The notes under the pieces are model-generated. The model searched no databases and was not told the origin of the DNA. It saw nothing but the letters and a program-made list of their open reading frames with translations. From Myxococcus xanthus (lineage in GTDB: Bacteria > Myxococcota > Myxococcia > Myxococcales > Myxococcaceae), in NCBI RefSeq assembly GCF_006402735.1, contig NZ_CP017174.1, positions 5,273,001 through 5,337,000 of the forward strand: 64,000 nucleotides of DNA, read 5' to 3'. How positions within the stretch are numbered: the stretch's first letter is position 1; every line of letters starts with the position of its first letter. The position numbers and the translations under genes were made by a program. Positions 23,892-33,280 of the stretch are shown piece by piece.

Positions 23892-25402
23892 CACTCGACC
23901 AAATCGTCATCCGTGCAGCGGCGAAGGCTCCCGAGTCCATCGCCATCAAGGGTCCCGACGGGACACTCACCTACGGCCAGTTGGACGCGCTCGCCAACCG
24001 CATCGCCCGCGCGCTCCAGGAGCTGGGCGTGAAGCAGGGAGACCGCGTGGGGCTGTGGACAGAGAAGTCCGTGCGCGCCGTCGCCGCGATGCAGGGCATT
24101 GCCCGGCTGGGCGCCGCCTACGTCCCCCTGGACCCGCTGAACCCCGCGACGCGGACGCGGCTCATCCTCGACGACTGCGGCATCGACGTGATGGTGACCA
24201 CCACCACGCGCGCCTCCGAACTCCACAACGCGGGCATGAGCCGGCTGCGCTACCTGCTGGTGGACGACAAGGGGCCAGAGATCTGCTGGAACCGGCTGTG
24301 CGGTTTTTCGTCCGAGCCGCTGCCGCCGCACGGCTCGGGCGACCACGACCTGGCGTACATCCTCTACACGTCCGGCTCCACGGGAACGCCCAAGGGCGTG
24401 TGCATCAGCCAGCGGAACGCGATGGCCTTCATCGAGTGGTGCCATGCGCTGCTGGGCACCACGCCGGAGGACCGCTTCAGCAACCACGCGCCGTTCTTCT
24501 TCGACCTCTCGGTGCTGGACCTGTACGCGGCCTTCATGGGTGGCGCGTCCGTCACGCTCATCCCGGAGGCGCTGGCCTTCGCGCCGGAGAAGCTGGTGGA
24601 GCTGGTCCTCCGCGAGCGGTTCACCTGTTGGTACTCGGTGCCTTCGGCGCTGATGCTGATGATGCAGGAAGGCGGTCTGCTGAAGCATGGGGCGCTGCCC
24701 TTCCGCGCCGTGCTCTTCGCGGGCGAGCCGTTCCCCATCCGGCACCTGCGCCCGCTTCGTGAGCACCTGCGGCAGGCGCGGTTCTTCAACCTCTATGGAC
24801 CCACGGAGACCAACGTCTGCACCTTCCATGAGGTGACGGACATTTCGCCCCACCGCACCGAGCCGGTGCCCATTGGCCGAGCGAGCTGTGGCAACCGCGT
24901 GTGGTTGGCCCGGCCGCCGCCGGACTCAGAGGAAGCGCGGGAGGAAGGCGACGGCGTGGGCGAGCTGATGGTGGAGGGCCCCACGGTGATGCTGGGCTAC
25001 TGGGGCCAGCCGCGCCACGGGAGCGGGCCGTATGCCACGGGGGACCGCTGCCGCGAGCTGCCGGACGGCACGTTCGAATACCTGGGCCGCCGCGACAACA
25101 TGCTGAAGGTGCGCGGGCGCCGCATCGAAGCGGGCGAAATCGAAGCGGCGCTGCTCACGCACCCGGACATCCGCGAGGCGGGCGTGATCTCCACCGGCTC
25201 CGGCCTGGAAGCGCGGCTGGTGGCCTTCGTGGTCAGCGGCGCCAGCAAGCCCCCTTCCCTGCTCAAGGTGAAGAAGCACTGCGCGGAGCGGTTGCCTCGC
25301 TACATGATTGTCGACGAGGTCCGCGTGCTGCCCGAGCTGCCCCGGACTCCCAACGGCAAGCTCAACCGGCGCGCACTGAGGGAACTGACGCAGGCGCCTT
25401 GA
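23888..25402 (+). CDS. Stand-alone adenylation enzyme, L-prolyl-AMP ligase type
   Basis: A 504-residue ANL-family ligase. Motifs run in order: YILYTSGSTGTPKG (A3), FFFDLSVLDLY (A4), NLYGPTETN (A5), ATGDR (A7), GRRDNMLKVRGRRIE (A8) and NGKLNRR with the catalytic Lys (A10). Reading the pocket by alignment to GrsA gives D-L-L-Y-L-A-L-V-C, the code of the prolyl-AMP ligases of pyrrole pathways such as PltF and RedM. It should activate L-proline and load a carrier protein, where the upstream flavoenzyme makes the pyrrole. No free-standing PCP lies next to it. Its ATG overlaps the upstream stop (ATGA), so the two are translationally coupled. Confidence 0.92.
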   Translation: MTLDQIVIRAAAKAPESIAIKGPDGTLTYGQLDALANRIARALQELGVKQGDRVGLWTEKSVRAVAAMQGIARLGAAYVPLDPLNPATRTRLILDDCGIDVMVTTTTRASELHNAGMSRLRYLLVDDKGPEICWNRLCGFSSEPLPPHGSGDHDLAYILYTSGSTGTPKGVCISQRNAMAFIEWCHALLGTTPEDRFSNHAPFFFDLSVLDLYAAFMGGASVTLIPEALAFAPEKLVELVLRERFTCWYSVPSALMLMMQEGGLLKHGALPFRAVLFAGEPFPIRHLRPLREHLRQARFFNLYGPTETNVCTFHEVTDISPHRTEPVPIGRASCGNRVWLARPPPDSEEAREEGDGVGELMVEGPTVMLGYWGQPRHGSGPYATGDRCRELPDGTFEYLGRRDNMLKVRGRRIEAGEIEAALLTHPDIREAGVISTGSGLEARLVAFVVSGASKPPSLLKVKKHCAERLPRYMIVDEVRVLPELPRTPNGKLNRRALRELTQAP

Positions 25403-25408
25403 GTTGGT

Positions 25409-25438
25409 GACGGGCCGCCAGGGAGCCTGGCGGCCGTC
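25409..25438 (+). terminator. Strong hairpin after the prolyl-AMP ligase gene
   Basis: GGCCGCCAGG and CCTGGCGGCC pair perfectly over 10 bp around a GAG loop, and the stem extends past one bulged G. It begins 6 bases after the stop codon. There is no T-run behind it, so it may act as an mRNA 3' end or as a weak or Rho-assisted terminator. Confidence 0.5.
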
Positions 25439-25536
25439 CCCACACCGCCCGTGCAACCGCCCCGCGCCTGCCGCAACGTCTCCTCGACTTCGTACAGGCC
25501 CCCGACCATGATGGCCGCGCGCGTCAACCGGGCCAC

Positions 25537-28500
25537 ATGGATTCCACCACAGCTGAACGGCCTCGCCGGCGGTGGGCTCGAATCATCGCGGGCGGGGTTT
25601 TTACAATCCTGGTCGTGCTCCCCGCGCTGGCGCTGGTCGCTGCCGTGGTGGTGTTGCGCAACCTCGACAGTCCCTGGCTGAAGCAGCCCATTGTCTCCGA
25701 GGTGGAGGCGGCCACCGGGCTCCAGGTGGATTACCAGGTCGCCCAGGTCGAGCTCCTCTCTGGGTTGAAGCTGGAAGGGCTGGTGGTGCGGACACCCGCT
25801 CCGTTCCACAGCGCCGCGCCCGAGCTGCTGCGCGTCGGAACGTTGGAGGCGCACTGGTCGCCCGGTGCGCTGGTGACCGGCCCCATCCGGATTGAGCGGG
25901 TGGTGGTGCGAGACGTGGCGCTCGCCCTGGTCACTGACGATTCAGGTGCCACCTCCCTCACGGGACTGACGGGACCTGAAGCCCCAGAGCCGCCACCCGT
26001 TGAAGCGCCGGTGGGGGCCTCCCAGCAGGTCGCCGACCTCCTGGGAGCGCCGCTTCCTGTCGGGCACGTCGATGTGTCGGGCGTGTCGCTGAGCTACGTC
26101 CGCGTCCAGCGTGGCGAAGTCGCCGAGCGCTGGTCCCTGGGCGGGCTCGCGGCGCGAGTCGAAGCGAAGCAACACGACGGGGAATGGAAGGTCTTCGCGA
26201 ACCTGGGCCAGGCGGGCGCCCCGCTGCCGCTGGAGCTGCGCCACGAAGGCTCCGCCACGCCCCTGGCCCTCGCGGAGCTGGCGTTCGCCCTTTCGATGGA
26301 GGCTGGCGCTTCGGCCGCTCGCGCGCAGGTGGACCTCGATGTCACCCGGCAGACCTTCGACCCACGCTTCTCGGTCCGGTCGCTGCTTCACGGCGCGGTG
26401 GCCGCGCGGTTCGATGTCGAGAAGCGCCACATCGCCGTGGCGCTGGAGCGCACCCAGCTGACAGACAGCGCGGAGCTCGAGGCCCAGGCCGTGCTCCCGG
26501 ATGCCGCGGACGCGCCCCCGGTCGTGACACGCGCCCTCGCGGACATCGACCTTGGAAGGCTGCTGGCGGCAATCCCTCCCGAGTGGCGTCCGTTCACGCT
26601 CGAGCGCGGCAAGGTGAAGCTGGACGCACAAGACGTCACCCTGAGCGCGATGCCTCAACTGGGGCCTCGCGGCAAACTGGGCCTGGACGTGGACGTCGCG
26701 TCGCTCCGGATGACCGGTGAGCCAGTCCAACTGGCGCTCGGCGGAGGACGCGTCACCCTGGTGGCGACACCTGATCCGCGGCAGGGGCTCTCCGCGCAGC
26801 TGACGTTCGGAATCGATGGGCTCGACGTGGGAGGCCCCATTGCCCTGCGGATTCCAAAGGCCCACGGTGAAGTGAAGGGACATCAGCTCCGCCCTGAGCC
26901 CTCATCCCCGCTCCAGGTCGCCGGGAACGCGAGCCTGTCGGGCATGGTGGAGTCCCTGGACCTCCGGACTCCCGACCTCCGAGCGAAGGCCGAACGGATG
27001 GGCTTCCAGCTCAGCGCGCCGCTGGCGGCAGCGCCTCCCTTCGCACTGAGCGCGAACGTGCCCGTCGGGGCGCTCCATGTGTCGTCGCCGGATGGGCGCA
27101 CGCTGCTGAAGGGCCCCGTGCGCGTGAAGCTCGATGCGTCGGACGCGTTCCCGCAGCTCGACGAGCCCCAGCTCAGCCGAGGCCGCGCGCAGCTCGTGCT
27201 CGACGTCGGCGACATGCAGGCGTCCCTGGATGCCACCAAGGGCACTGACGCGGTGTCTTACACCCTGGCCGCTCGGACACCGGACCTCGCCGCCGCCCGC
27301 CCCTTCATTCCCGAATCGGTCGCGGCGCGCATTCCGTGGCGGCACCTGGGCGTGAGCCTGGACTCCAAGGGCAGCGTGAAGGCGCTCTTCTCCTCCGCGC
27401 CACGGCTGGAGCACCGCACGGAGCTGAAGCTGCAACGGCCCGCGTGGGACCACGTGACGGCCAGCAACGTCGCCGTCGTGATGCGCTCGCGGGGTGACGC
27501 CTGGCGCCACCAGGGCGACGTGGACCTGCGAATCGAAGGGCTCCGGGCTGGGGAGAAGGACATGGGGCTCCAGCATCAGACGCTGACCCTGGACCTCAAC
27601 CGCCGGAAGCCCGCGTTCCGGTTGGGCATCACCAGTCATGAAGGGCCGAAGGTCATGCTGGACGCCGCGGCGGCGTTCGACCGGAAGGCCCGTGCCCTTC
27701 GCATCGACGTGAAGGGCGACATTCCCCCACTGGGAACCCTGGCGCCCTTGCTGGCCATGGCGCAGGTGCCCCCGGAGCTGGATGCCGGGCGGCTCGCGGT
27801 GGGCATCGAGCTGCACGGCACGCTTCGCGGCGTGCTCACGGGTGTCACAGCCGATGGCACGCCGCGACTCGCCCCGGACCCGGCGCGTACCGCCAGCTTC
27901 GATGGAACGGCGGTGGTGCGCGCGCGGGGCCTGCGCTGGAGGCAGGACGCCCTGTCGCTCAACGTTCCCGCGCTGCATTGGCAGCTGGGCTCTCGCGTCG
28001 AAGGTCCCAAGCGAACCGTTCACAGTGACCTGCGCGTGGAGAAGCTCACGGTCGGAATGAGCGATCGGCGGCTGTCCTTCTCGGAGCTGACCAGCGACAC
28101 CACTGCCAGCTTCACCGAGGCGCTGGAAGCGGACGACATCGAGCTGAAGCAGCACGTGAAGCTTCGCGCGCTCGAACAGAACCCGGCGCTGCCCTATCCG
28201 GTCCAGGACGTGGAAGCGACGTTCTCGGCGCGGCGCAAGCCCACGGGCGTCATCCACGTTCCCCAGCTCCAACTGACCAACGCGGGGACCCGCACCCATT
28301 TGAAGGTCCGGGGGCGGCTCGACCTCAGCGAGGACCGGCGCCGCCTGGGACTCCGGGGCGAGCTGTCGCAGGACATGGCCAGGCTCGCGCGACCCGGGAT
28401 TCTGGAGGGAAGCGGCAAGGTCACCGTCGACTTCCGCGTGGGCTCACCCGACCTCGTCGTCTTCCGGACCATCTCCAACCTGCTCCTCCAGGACTTGAAC

Positions 28501-29226
28501 CTGCGCCTGCCCGAGCAGGGGTTCGAGATTGAAGGGATGGACGGCAACGTCCCGCTCACCGAGAACCTCGAGTACAGCGAGGGACAGCTGCGGCTGCTGA
28601 GCGACATCGACGTGAACCCGTACCCGATGCTTCGTTTCGCCGACCAGCATCCCCTGCTCTCCCGCAGCGGGTATGTGTCCGCCAAACGCATCAGCACGCC
28701 GCTCGTCGCCGTCGCGCCCCTGGCGGGGAATCTGTCCATCGACCAGCACGTCGTCTCCATGACGCAGTTGGAGATGGGGGTTCGCGGTGGGCGCATCACC
28801 GGACAGTGGCTCCTGGACTGGCAAGGCAAGCACTCCACCCTGGAGGCCCGCGTGCGAGCCACCGGGGTCCAGTCGTCCCGAGGCGAGCCCTTCGACGGCA
28901 ATGCCGCCGTGGTCATCTCCGCGAAGGACCGCAGCATCAATGGCCGCGCGGAGATTCTGCGCATTGGCAACCGCCACCTGCTGGACCTGCTCGACATCGA
29001 AGACCCCCGCCATGTCAACCCCGCCACCAACCGGGTCCGCTATGCCTTGCGGCTGGGCTACCCGGAGCACGTGCGGGTGAGCTTCAACCACGGCTTCGGC
29101 AGCCTGCGCATCACCATGGGCGGCCTGGCGAAGCTGCTCAGCATCGACGAAATCCGGGGCATCCCCATGGGCCCCATCGTCGACCAGCTCATCAAATCCA
29201 TGACTCCTCCGGAGACCACGCCATGA
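25537..29226 (+). CDS. AsmA-like / DUF748-type envelope protein
   Basis: A 1229-residue protein with a positively charged N-terminus and one membrane anchor (about residues 14-40). A long, repetitive beta-rich periplasmic region follows, with many amphipathic segments of alternating hydrophobic residues. Size and pattern fit the AsmA/TamB/YdbH group, which forms hydrophobic grooves for lipid transfer between membranes. The assignment rests on architecture, not on a catalytic motif. The C-terminal part (about 1000-1220) has the globular AsmA-type ending (FDGNAAVVISAKD, GGLAKLL). Its stop overlaps the DUF1318 lipoprotein start by 4 bases. The YdbH-YdbL pairing of enterobacteria is the closest parallel I know. 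Confidence 0.75.
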   Translation: MDSTTAERPRRRWARIIAGGVFTILVVLPALALVAAVVVLRNLDSPWLKQPIVSEVEAATGLQVDYQVAQVELLSGLKLEGLVVRTPAPFHSAAPELLRVGTLEAHWSPGALVTGPIRIERVVVRDVALALVTDDSGATSLTGLTGPEAPEPPPVEAPVGASQQVADLLGAPLPVGHVDVSGVSLSYVRVQRGEVAERWSLGGLAARVEAKQHDGEWKVFANLGQAGAPLPLELRHEGSATPLALAELAFALSMEAGASAARAQVDLDVTRQTFDPRFSVRSLLHGAVAARFDVEKRHIAVALERTQLTDSAELEAQAVLPDAADAPPVVTRALADIDLGRLLAAIPPEWRPFTLERGKVKLDAQDVTLSAMPQLGPRGKLGLDVDVASLRMTGEPVQLALGGGRVTLVATPDPRQGLSAQLTFGIDGLDVGGPIALRIPKAHGEVKGHQLRPEPSSPLQVAGNASLSGMVESLDLRTPDLRAKAERMGFQLSAPLAAAPPFALSANVPVGALHVSSPDGRTLLKGPVRVKLDASDAFPQLDEPQLSRGRAQLVLDVGDMQASLDATKGTDAVSYTLAARTPDLAAARPFIPESVAARIPWRHLGVSLDSKGSVKALFSSAPRLEHRTELKLQRPAWDHVTASNVAVVMRSRGDAWRHQGDVDLRIEGLRAGEKDMGLQHQTLTLDLNRRKPAFRLGITSHEGPKVMLDAAAAFDRKARALRIDVKGDIPPLGTLAPLLAMAQVPPELDAGRLAVGIELHGTLRGVLTGVTADGTPRLAPDPARTASFDGTAVVRARGLRWRQDALSLNVPALHWQLGSRVEGPKRTVHSDLRVEKLTVGMSDRRLSFSELTSDTTASFTEALEADDIELKQHVKLRALEQNPALPYPVQDVEATFSARRKPTGVIHVPQLQLTNAGTRTHLKVRGRLDLSEDRRRLGLRGELSQDMARLARPGILEGSGKVTVDFRVGSPDLVVFRTISNLLLQDLNLRLPEQGFEIEGMDGNVPLTENLEYSEGQLRLLSDIDVNPYPMLRFADQHPLLSRSGYVSAKRISTPLVAVAPLAGNLSIDQHVVSMTQLEMGVRGGRITGQWLLDWQGKHSTLEARVRATGVQSSRGEPFDGNAAVVISAKDRSINGRAEILRIGNRHLLDLLDIEDPRHVNPATNRVRYALRLGYPEHVRVSFNHGFGSLRITMGGLAKLLSIDEIRGIPMGPIVDQLIKSMTPPETTP

Positions 29227-29762
29227 AACACCGTGGGTTGCTGCTGTGGGCCGCCCTCGCCACGTCCGGGTGCATCAGCGCGCCGGAGATTGTCATGGTG
29301 GACCGCGCGACGGCGCTCGAGGAACAGGCCTCGGGCTCGTTCAAGGACGTGGAGCAGCGGCTGGCTCGCGCAGGCATGAACCCCACGCCGGTGCCATTCA
29401 CACCCAATCAGTTGGAAGAGCTGGGCATCCAGCCCACGCCGCTGGTGGAGAACATCGGCAGGACGCCCGCGGACCGCGTTGACGACCTGCTGCGTCGCCA
29501 CTGCGTGGGCGAAGGGCGGGACGGGCTGCTGGCGACGACCCGGCGCCGCTGCCAGGCCGGGCGCATGACAGCCGACGACATGGCCCTGGTCGAGCGGGTG
29601 AATCGCTCCCGTCAGTTGCTCTGGAAGTGGATGCGGTCGGCCCGCCCCGACGTCCCGGAAGTGACGCTGCGCCGGAACTGGCACAAGGTGCACGCGGAGG
29701 GCGTCGTCTGCGGCGGTTGGGTCGAGGCCGAGGATGGGACCTGGGGAGAGAAGCAGTGCTGA
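29223..29762 (+). CDS. DUF1318 (YdbL-type) lipoprotein
   Basis: A 179-residue protein with a signal peptide ending in a lipobox (LATSGC), hence a lipid-anchored envelope protein. The C-terminal half has the DUF1318 pattern: VGEGRDGLL followed about 20 residues later by VERVNRSRQLLWKWM. In enterobacteria YdbL is encoded beside the AsmA-like YdbH and the lipoprotein YnbE. Here the order is AsmA-like then DUF1318 lipoprotein, translationally coupled by ATGA. It probably assists the large protein. Cysteines near the end (VVCGG, EKQC) may form a disulfide. Confidence 0.75.
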   Translation: MKHRGLLLWAALATSGCISAPEIVMVDRATALEEQASGSFKDVEQRLARAGMNPTPVPFTPNQLEELGIQPTPLVENIGRTPADRVDDLLRRHCVGEGRDGLLATTRRRCQAGRMTADDMALVERVNRSRQLLWKWMRSARPDVPEVTLRRNWHKVHAEGVVCGGWVEAEDGTWGEKQC

Positions 29763-32700
29763 CGCGGCGGAGACGGGGCGTCGTGGCCCTGGTGACGCTG
29801 ATCGCGGGGAGCGTCTGGGCGCAGGACGATGAGAACGATGGAGGACTGCGCACGCCCACCCGGCTCACCGTGGGCGTGGGCGACCAGTTCCTGGGGCAGC
29901 TGACGCCTGACGGGAACACGTTGATCTTCGCGTCCAACCGCAGCATCGCGACCGAAATCTTCACGCAGGACCTGGAGCGCGGCCGCGAGCGCCGGCTGTT
30001 CGACGAAGGCGCGGATGTCACCTGGCCGCGCATCAGTCCCGACGGCAAGCACCTGCTCTACATCTCGTTCCGCAACCAGGCCGGTGGCCAGCTGTGCGTG
30101 CGCGAGCTGCCCACCGCGAAAGAGCGCCGGTGCCTCGAAGGAGACGCCAACGCCCTCCAGGCGGAGTGGATGGACGCCTCGCACATCGCGCTGGTGAGCC
30201 GGGCCACCATCCAGGGCGACCTTCACCTGTCGCGAGTCGAGCTGGGCGGCAAGTGGCGTGTGACGCCCCTGCTCGAGCGGAACCTGACCAGCCCGACCCT
30301 TTCCCCCGATGGGCGCTGGCTGGTGTACGTCCCCATCGAGCGCTCCGTGCGGCAGGTGGGCCCCGGCTTCGCCGCGCGCGCCGCGCCCCATCTGGAGGCG
30401 TTGCGCCTGGATGCCCCCGGCGCGAAGCCCGTCCCGCTGTCGCTCGACATCCCGGGGCAGACGGGACAGCCGGCGTTCTCCCGGGATGGGCGCTACCTGT
30501 ACGTGGTGCAGTTCTTCACGGACTCGAATGCGGATGGCGTCATCGATGCCAGCGACAGCGGCGTGCTGTTCCGGGTGCCATTCGCGACGGAGCGTGACGA
30601 CGCCGCCGAGCAAGCCGCCGCCGCCAATCCGGACCAGCTCACCAGCAAGTCCTGGAACTGCCAGTACCCGGCGCCCGCGACCACGTCTCTGGCGGCGACC
30701 TGTTCACGCTCGCAGTCCCTGGACGTGTACCAGATGCCGCTGGATGGCCAGGTCCCCAGTGCATGGGATGCGCGCCGGCTCAGCGAAGAGCTGAGGATGG
30801 TGGGCCGGCGCGCCGATGAGCTGCTCCTCTATCGCCACCGGCTGCTGCTCGAGACGCGCCCCAGGCTTCGCCGCCTGCTGATGATGCGCATGAGCATGCT
30901 GCACCTGGCCTCCGAGGACTTCAGCGCGGCGGAGTTCTACGCCCGCCACCTGGGCACGGTGAGCGACCCCGCCACCGCGGGCCTGGAGGAACCGCTCCGC
31001 ATCCTCATCGACCACCGGCGCGCCATGAAGGAGCGCGAGCGGGGCCGCATGGTGGAGGAGCAGAGCGTCGCGGAGCAGAAGCGCATGGCCGCGCTGGATC
31101 CCGCGAACGCGCTCAGCCCCGCTGCCGCTGTCTTCCAGCACGTGGTGCGCAGTGAGCTGGCGGATGACGCAGGTGACTTCACGCGGGCCCGAAAGGAGCT
31201 GGAGGCGGCCGAAATCGCCGACACCACGCCGCGCGCGGTGCTGGAGGCATACCACGCGCGAGCGGACGTGCTGTACCGTGAGCTCGATGAGCGCGAGCCC
31301 CTGATTGAAGCGGGCCGGCGGCTCTCCGAGCACCGCATCTTCCCGGCCGACGACCAGCTCGACTTCGCTCGCGCCGCGGTCCGCGCCCTGTACCGGGGAC
31401 GCCCCTACGACGAGGCGGACGCGGCGATGGCGCAGGCACTCACGACAGCGCCCGCCGGTTCGGCCTACGCGTACGCGCTGGAGCTGGGCCGCCACATCAA
31501 TGCGCTCCGAAGCGACCGGCCTCCTCGTGCCGTGCGGGAGGCCCTGCTCGGCTTCTACCAGCAGCAGAAGGACCCGCTGCGCAGACGGGTCCTGGTTCAG
31601 GACGCCGTGGAGCGGGCGGCGGGGCTCGGCGCCGACAGCATCATGGAATCGCTGGCGATGGTCTACGTCGACGACACGCCCCCGGGTAGCGAGGAACGAC
31701 GCCGCGCCGAGCGGCTCTTTCGCCGCGCACTGATGGGCCGCGCCTACCGGCGGCTGGCGCGGCAACGCCAGGACATGGCGCGTGCGGACTTCGACCTGGT
31801 GACGCAGCGGACGGGTTCGCTGGAGAGCGCCGTCGAAGCCATGAACCTGCGCTTGCGAGCCGGCGTCAGTCCGGACGTGGTGGAGAAGGAAGTCACCACC
31901 ACCGCTCCGAACATGGCGAAGCCGCTCGCGCACTTCGTGAAGGCCTACGTCACCGCGCGCCAGCTCTCCAAGTTGGAGGGGGATGCCCATGCGCAGGCCG
32001 TGACCTCGGCGGTGAGGGAGCTGCGTGCCGCGTGGCCGGAGCTGAAGAACCAGCGCGTGGTGCAGGCGCTCCTGGGTGCCATCCATCACGAGGACTTCCT
32101 GCGCAACCGCGACCCCGCCGCCGCCGAGCGCGCCAACCGCTACTACATGGTGGCCCTGGACTTGATGCGGAACAACGTCCGCTACCGGGCCATGATTCTC
32201 GGCGCGCTGGGGCTGCTGCACACGCAGGTGGGCAACTTCCACATCGCCCTGGGCTACCTCGAACAGCGGGACAAGCTGCCGTACGTGGACAATTGGGCGG
32301 GGCTCGCGGTGTCCATGGCGCGGGCCCACGCGCTGCTCCACGTCGACCGTGAAGCCGACGCGGCCCAGGCGGCGGACAAGGCCCTGGCCATGGTGGAGAC
32401 CACGCAGCGGCTGTCCAGGTTCCTCCCGCTGGCCCTGGACCGTGCCGCGCTCTACAACCTCGCCGCGGGCCGCTTCGAACGGGCGCTGACGCTCTATGAC
32501 CGGGAGCTGCCGCTCTTGGAAGCGAGCCCCCAGGACGAAGAGGGCCTGCGCAACCGGATGGTGGTGCGGCTGGCGCGCGGCGCCGCGGCGCTGGGTGCTG
32601 GTCAGCCGCAGCGGACTCTGGAGGACCTGGAGCAGGTCGAGCGAGACCTGGCGACGCCCGGGGTTCGGAGCGCGTTGAAGTGGGCCCACTCCACGCCGGA

Positions 32701-33220
32701 GCATGTCCTGCGCTCCTATCGCCTCATCGCCTCGGGCCTGCGCGCGAACGCGGAGACCCGGCTGGGACGCCTGGACGCCGCGGCGCGGGCGCTCGAAACG
32801 CGGCGCAAGCTGTACCTGGATCAGTTCGACCAGTTGGACCGCGATGAGGACATCCGCGCCGTGACGCTGGCGGAGCTGCGGCTGGCGGAGAACGCGGTGG
32901 ACCAGCAGGACCCGGCACGGGCGGCGCGTTGGCTGGGCGAGGCGTTGAAGCACTCCGACTCGCTGGTCGCGCGGACGCACGCGGAAGTCGATACGGGGCA
33001 ACTGGACGTGCTCTGGTTCGCGGCACAGCTGAATGTGAAAGGCGACGGAGGCTTGCCCTTCGACGTGTCCCAGCGACTGGGCAAGGCGCGCCGCTCCCTG
33101 GTCGAGCGGCGTGACCCGGCCTGGCGCCCGTACCTAGCGTGGTTCGAGATCTATCAGGCGCTCGAAGCGCCTGCGGCCGAGGAGAAGCGCGAAGCCCTGG
33201 TGCGTCCCGCCGAGCCGTAG
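29756..33220 (+). CDS. Secreted TolB-like beta-propeller / TPR protein
   Basis: 1154 residues from GTG 29756, preceded by GGGGAGAGAAG and overlapping the lipoprotein stop. A signal peptide (RRRRGVVALVTLIAGSVWAQ) sends it to the periplasm. Residues about 35-310 contain PD40/TolB-type blades (QLTPDGNTLIFASNR, ISPDGKHLLYISF, LSPDGRWLVYVPI, FSRDGRYLYVVQF). The remaining roughly 800 residues are helical and alanine-rich with TPR-like periodicity. This suggests a scaffold for protein interactions at the outer membrane. It is the last gene of the AsmA operon. A longer upstream start in the same frame is rejected because it lacks the signal peptide. Confidence 0.8.
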   Translation: MLTRRRRGVVALVTLIAGSVWAQDDENDGGLRTPTRLTVGVGDQFLGQLTPDGNTLIFASNRSIATEIFTQDLERGRERRLFDEGADVTWPRISPDGKHLLYISFRNQAGGQLCVRELPTAKERRCLEGDANALQAEWMDASHIALVSRATIQGDLHLSRVELGGKWRVTPLLERNLTSPTLSPDGRWLVYVPIERSVRQVGPGFAARAAPHLEALRLDAPGAKPVPLSLDIPGQTGQPAFSRDGRYLYVVQFFTDSNADGVIDASDSGVLFRVPFATERDDAAEQAAAANPDQLTSKSWNCQYPAPATTSLAATCSRSQSLDVYQMPLDGQVPSAWDARRLSEELRMVGRRADELLLYRHRLLLETRPRLRRLLMMRMSMLHLASEDFSAAEFYARHLGTVSDPATAGLEEPLRILIDHRRAMKERERGRMVEEQSVAEQKRMAALDPANALSPAAAVFQHVVRSELADDAGDFTRARKELEAAEIADTTPRAVLEAYHARADVLYRELDEREPLIEAGRRLSEHRIFPADDQLDFARAAVRALYRGRPYDEADAAMAQALTTAPAGSAYAYALELGRHINALRSDRPPRAVREALLGFYQQQKDPLRRRVLVQDAVERAAGLGADSIMESLAMVYVDDTPPGSEERRRAERLFRRALMGRAYRRLARQRQDMARADFDLVTQRTGSLESAVEAMNLRLRAGVSPDVVEKEVTTTAPNMAKPLAHFVKAYVTARQLSKLEGDAHAQAVTSAVRELRAAWPELKNQRVVQALLGAIHHEDFLRNRDPAAAERANRYYMVALDLMRNNVRYRAMILGALGLLHTQVGNFHIALGYLEQRDKLPYVDNWAGLAVSMARAHALLHVDREADAAQAADKALAMVETTQRLSRFLPLALDRAALYNLAAGRFERALTLYDRELPLLEASPQDEEGLRNRMVVRLARGAAALGAGQPQRTLEDLEQVERDLATPGVRSALKWAHSTPEHVLRSYRLIASGLRANAETRLGRLDAAARALETRRKLYLDQFDQLDRDEDIRAVTLAELRLAENAVDQQDPARAARWLGEALKHSDSLVARTHAEVDTGQLDVLWFAAQLNVKGDGGLPFDVSQRLGKARRSLVERRDPAWRPYLAWFEIYQALEAPAAEEKREALVRPAEP

Positions 33221-33280
33221 GAGCCCCGCTCGACTGGCAAGGCGCGTCCCAGGGAGCCCAGAGGTTCCAGGCGGGCGAGC

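Noticed and set aside
1-25402. Identification of the cluster as DKxanthene
   Set aside because: Shared building blocks (pyrrole, heterocycle, polyene) are suggestive, but the module order and degenerate domains could not be compared with the reference here.
30704-33001. Long minus-strand frame opposite the propeller/TPR gene
   Set aside because: Antisense shadow; the plus strand has signal peptide, propeller motifs and operon coupling.
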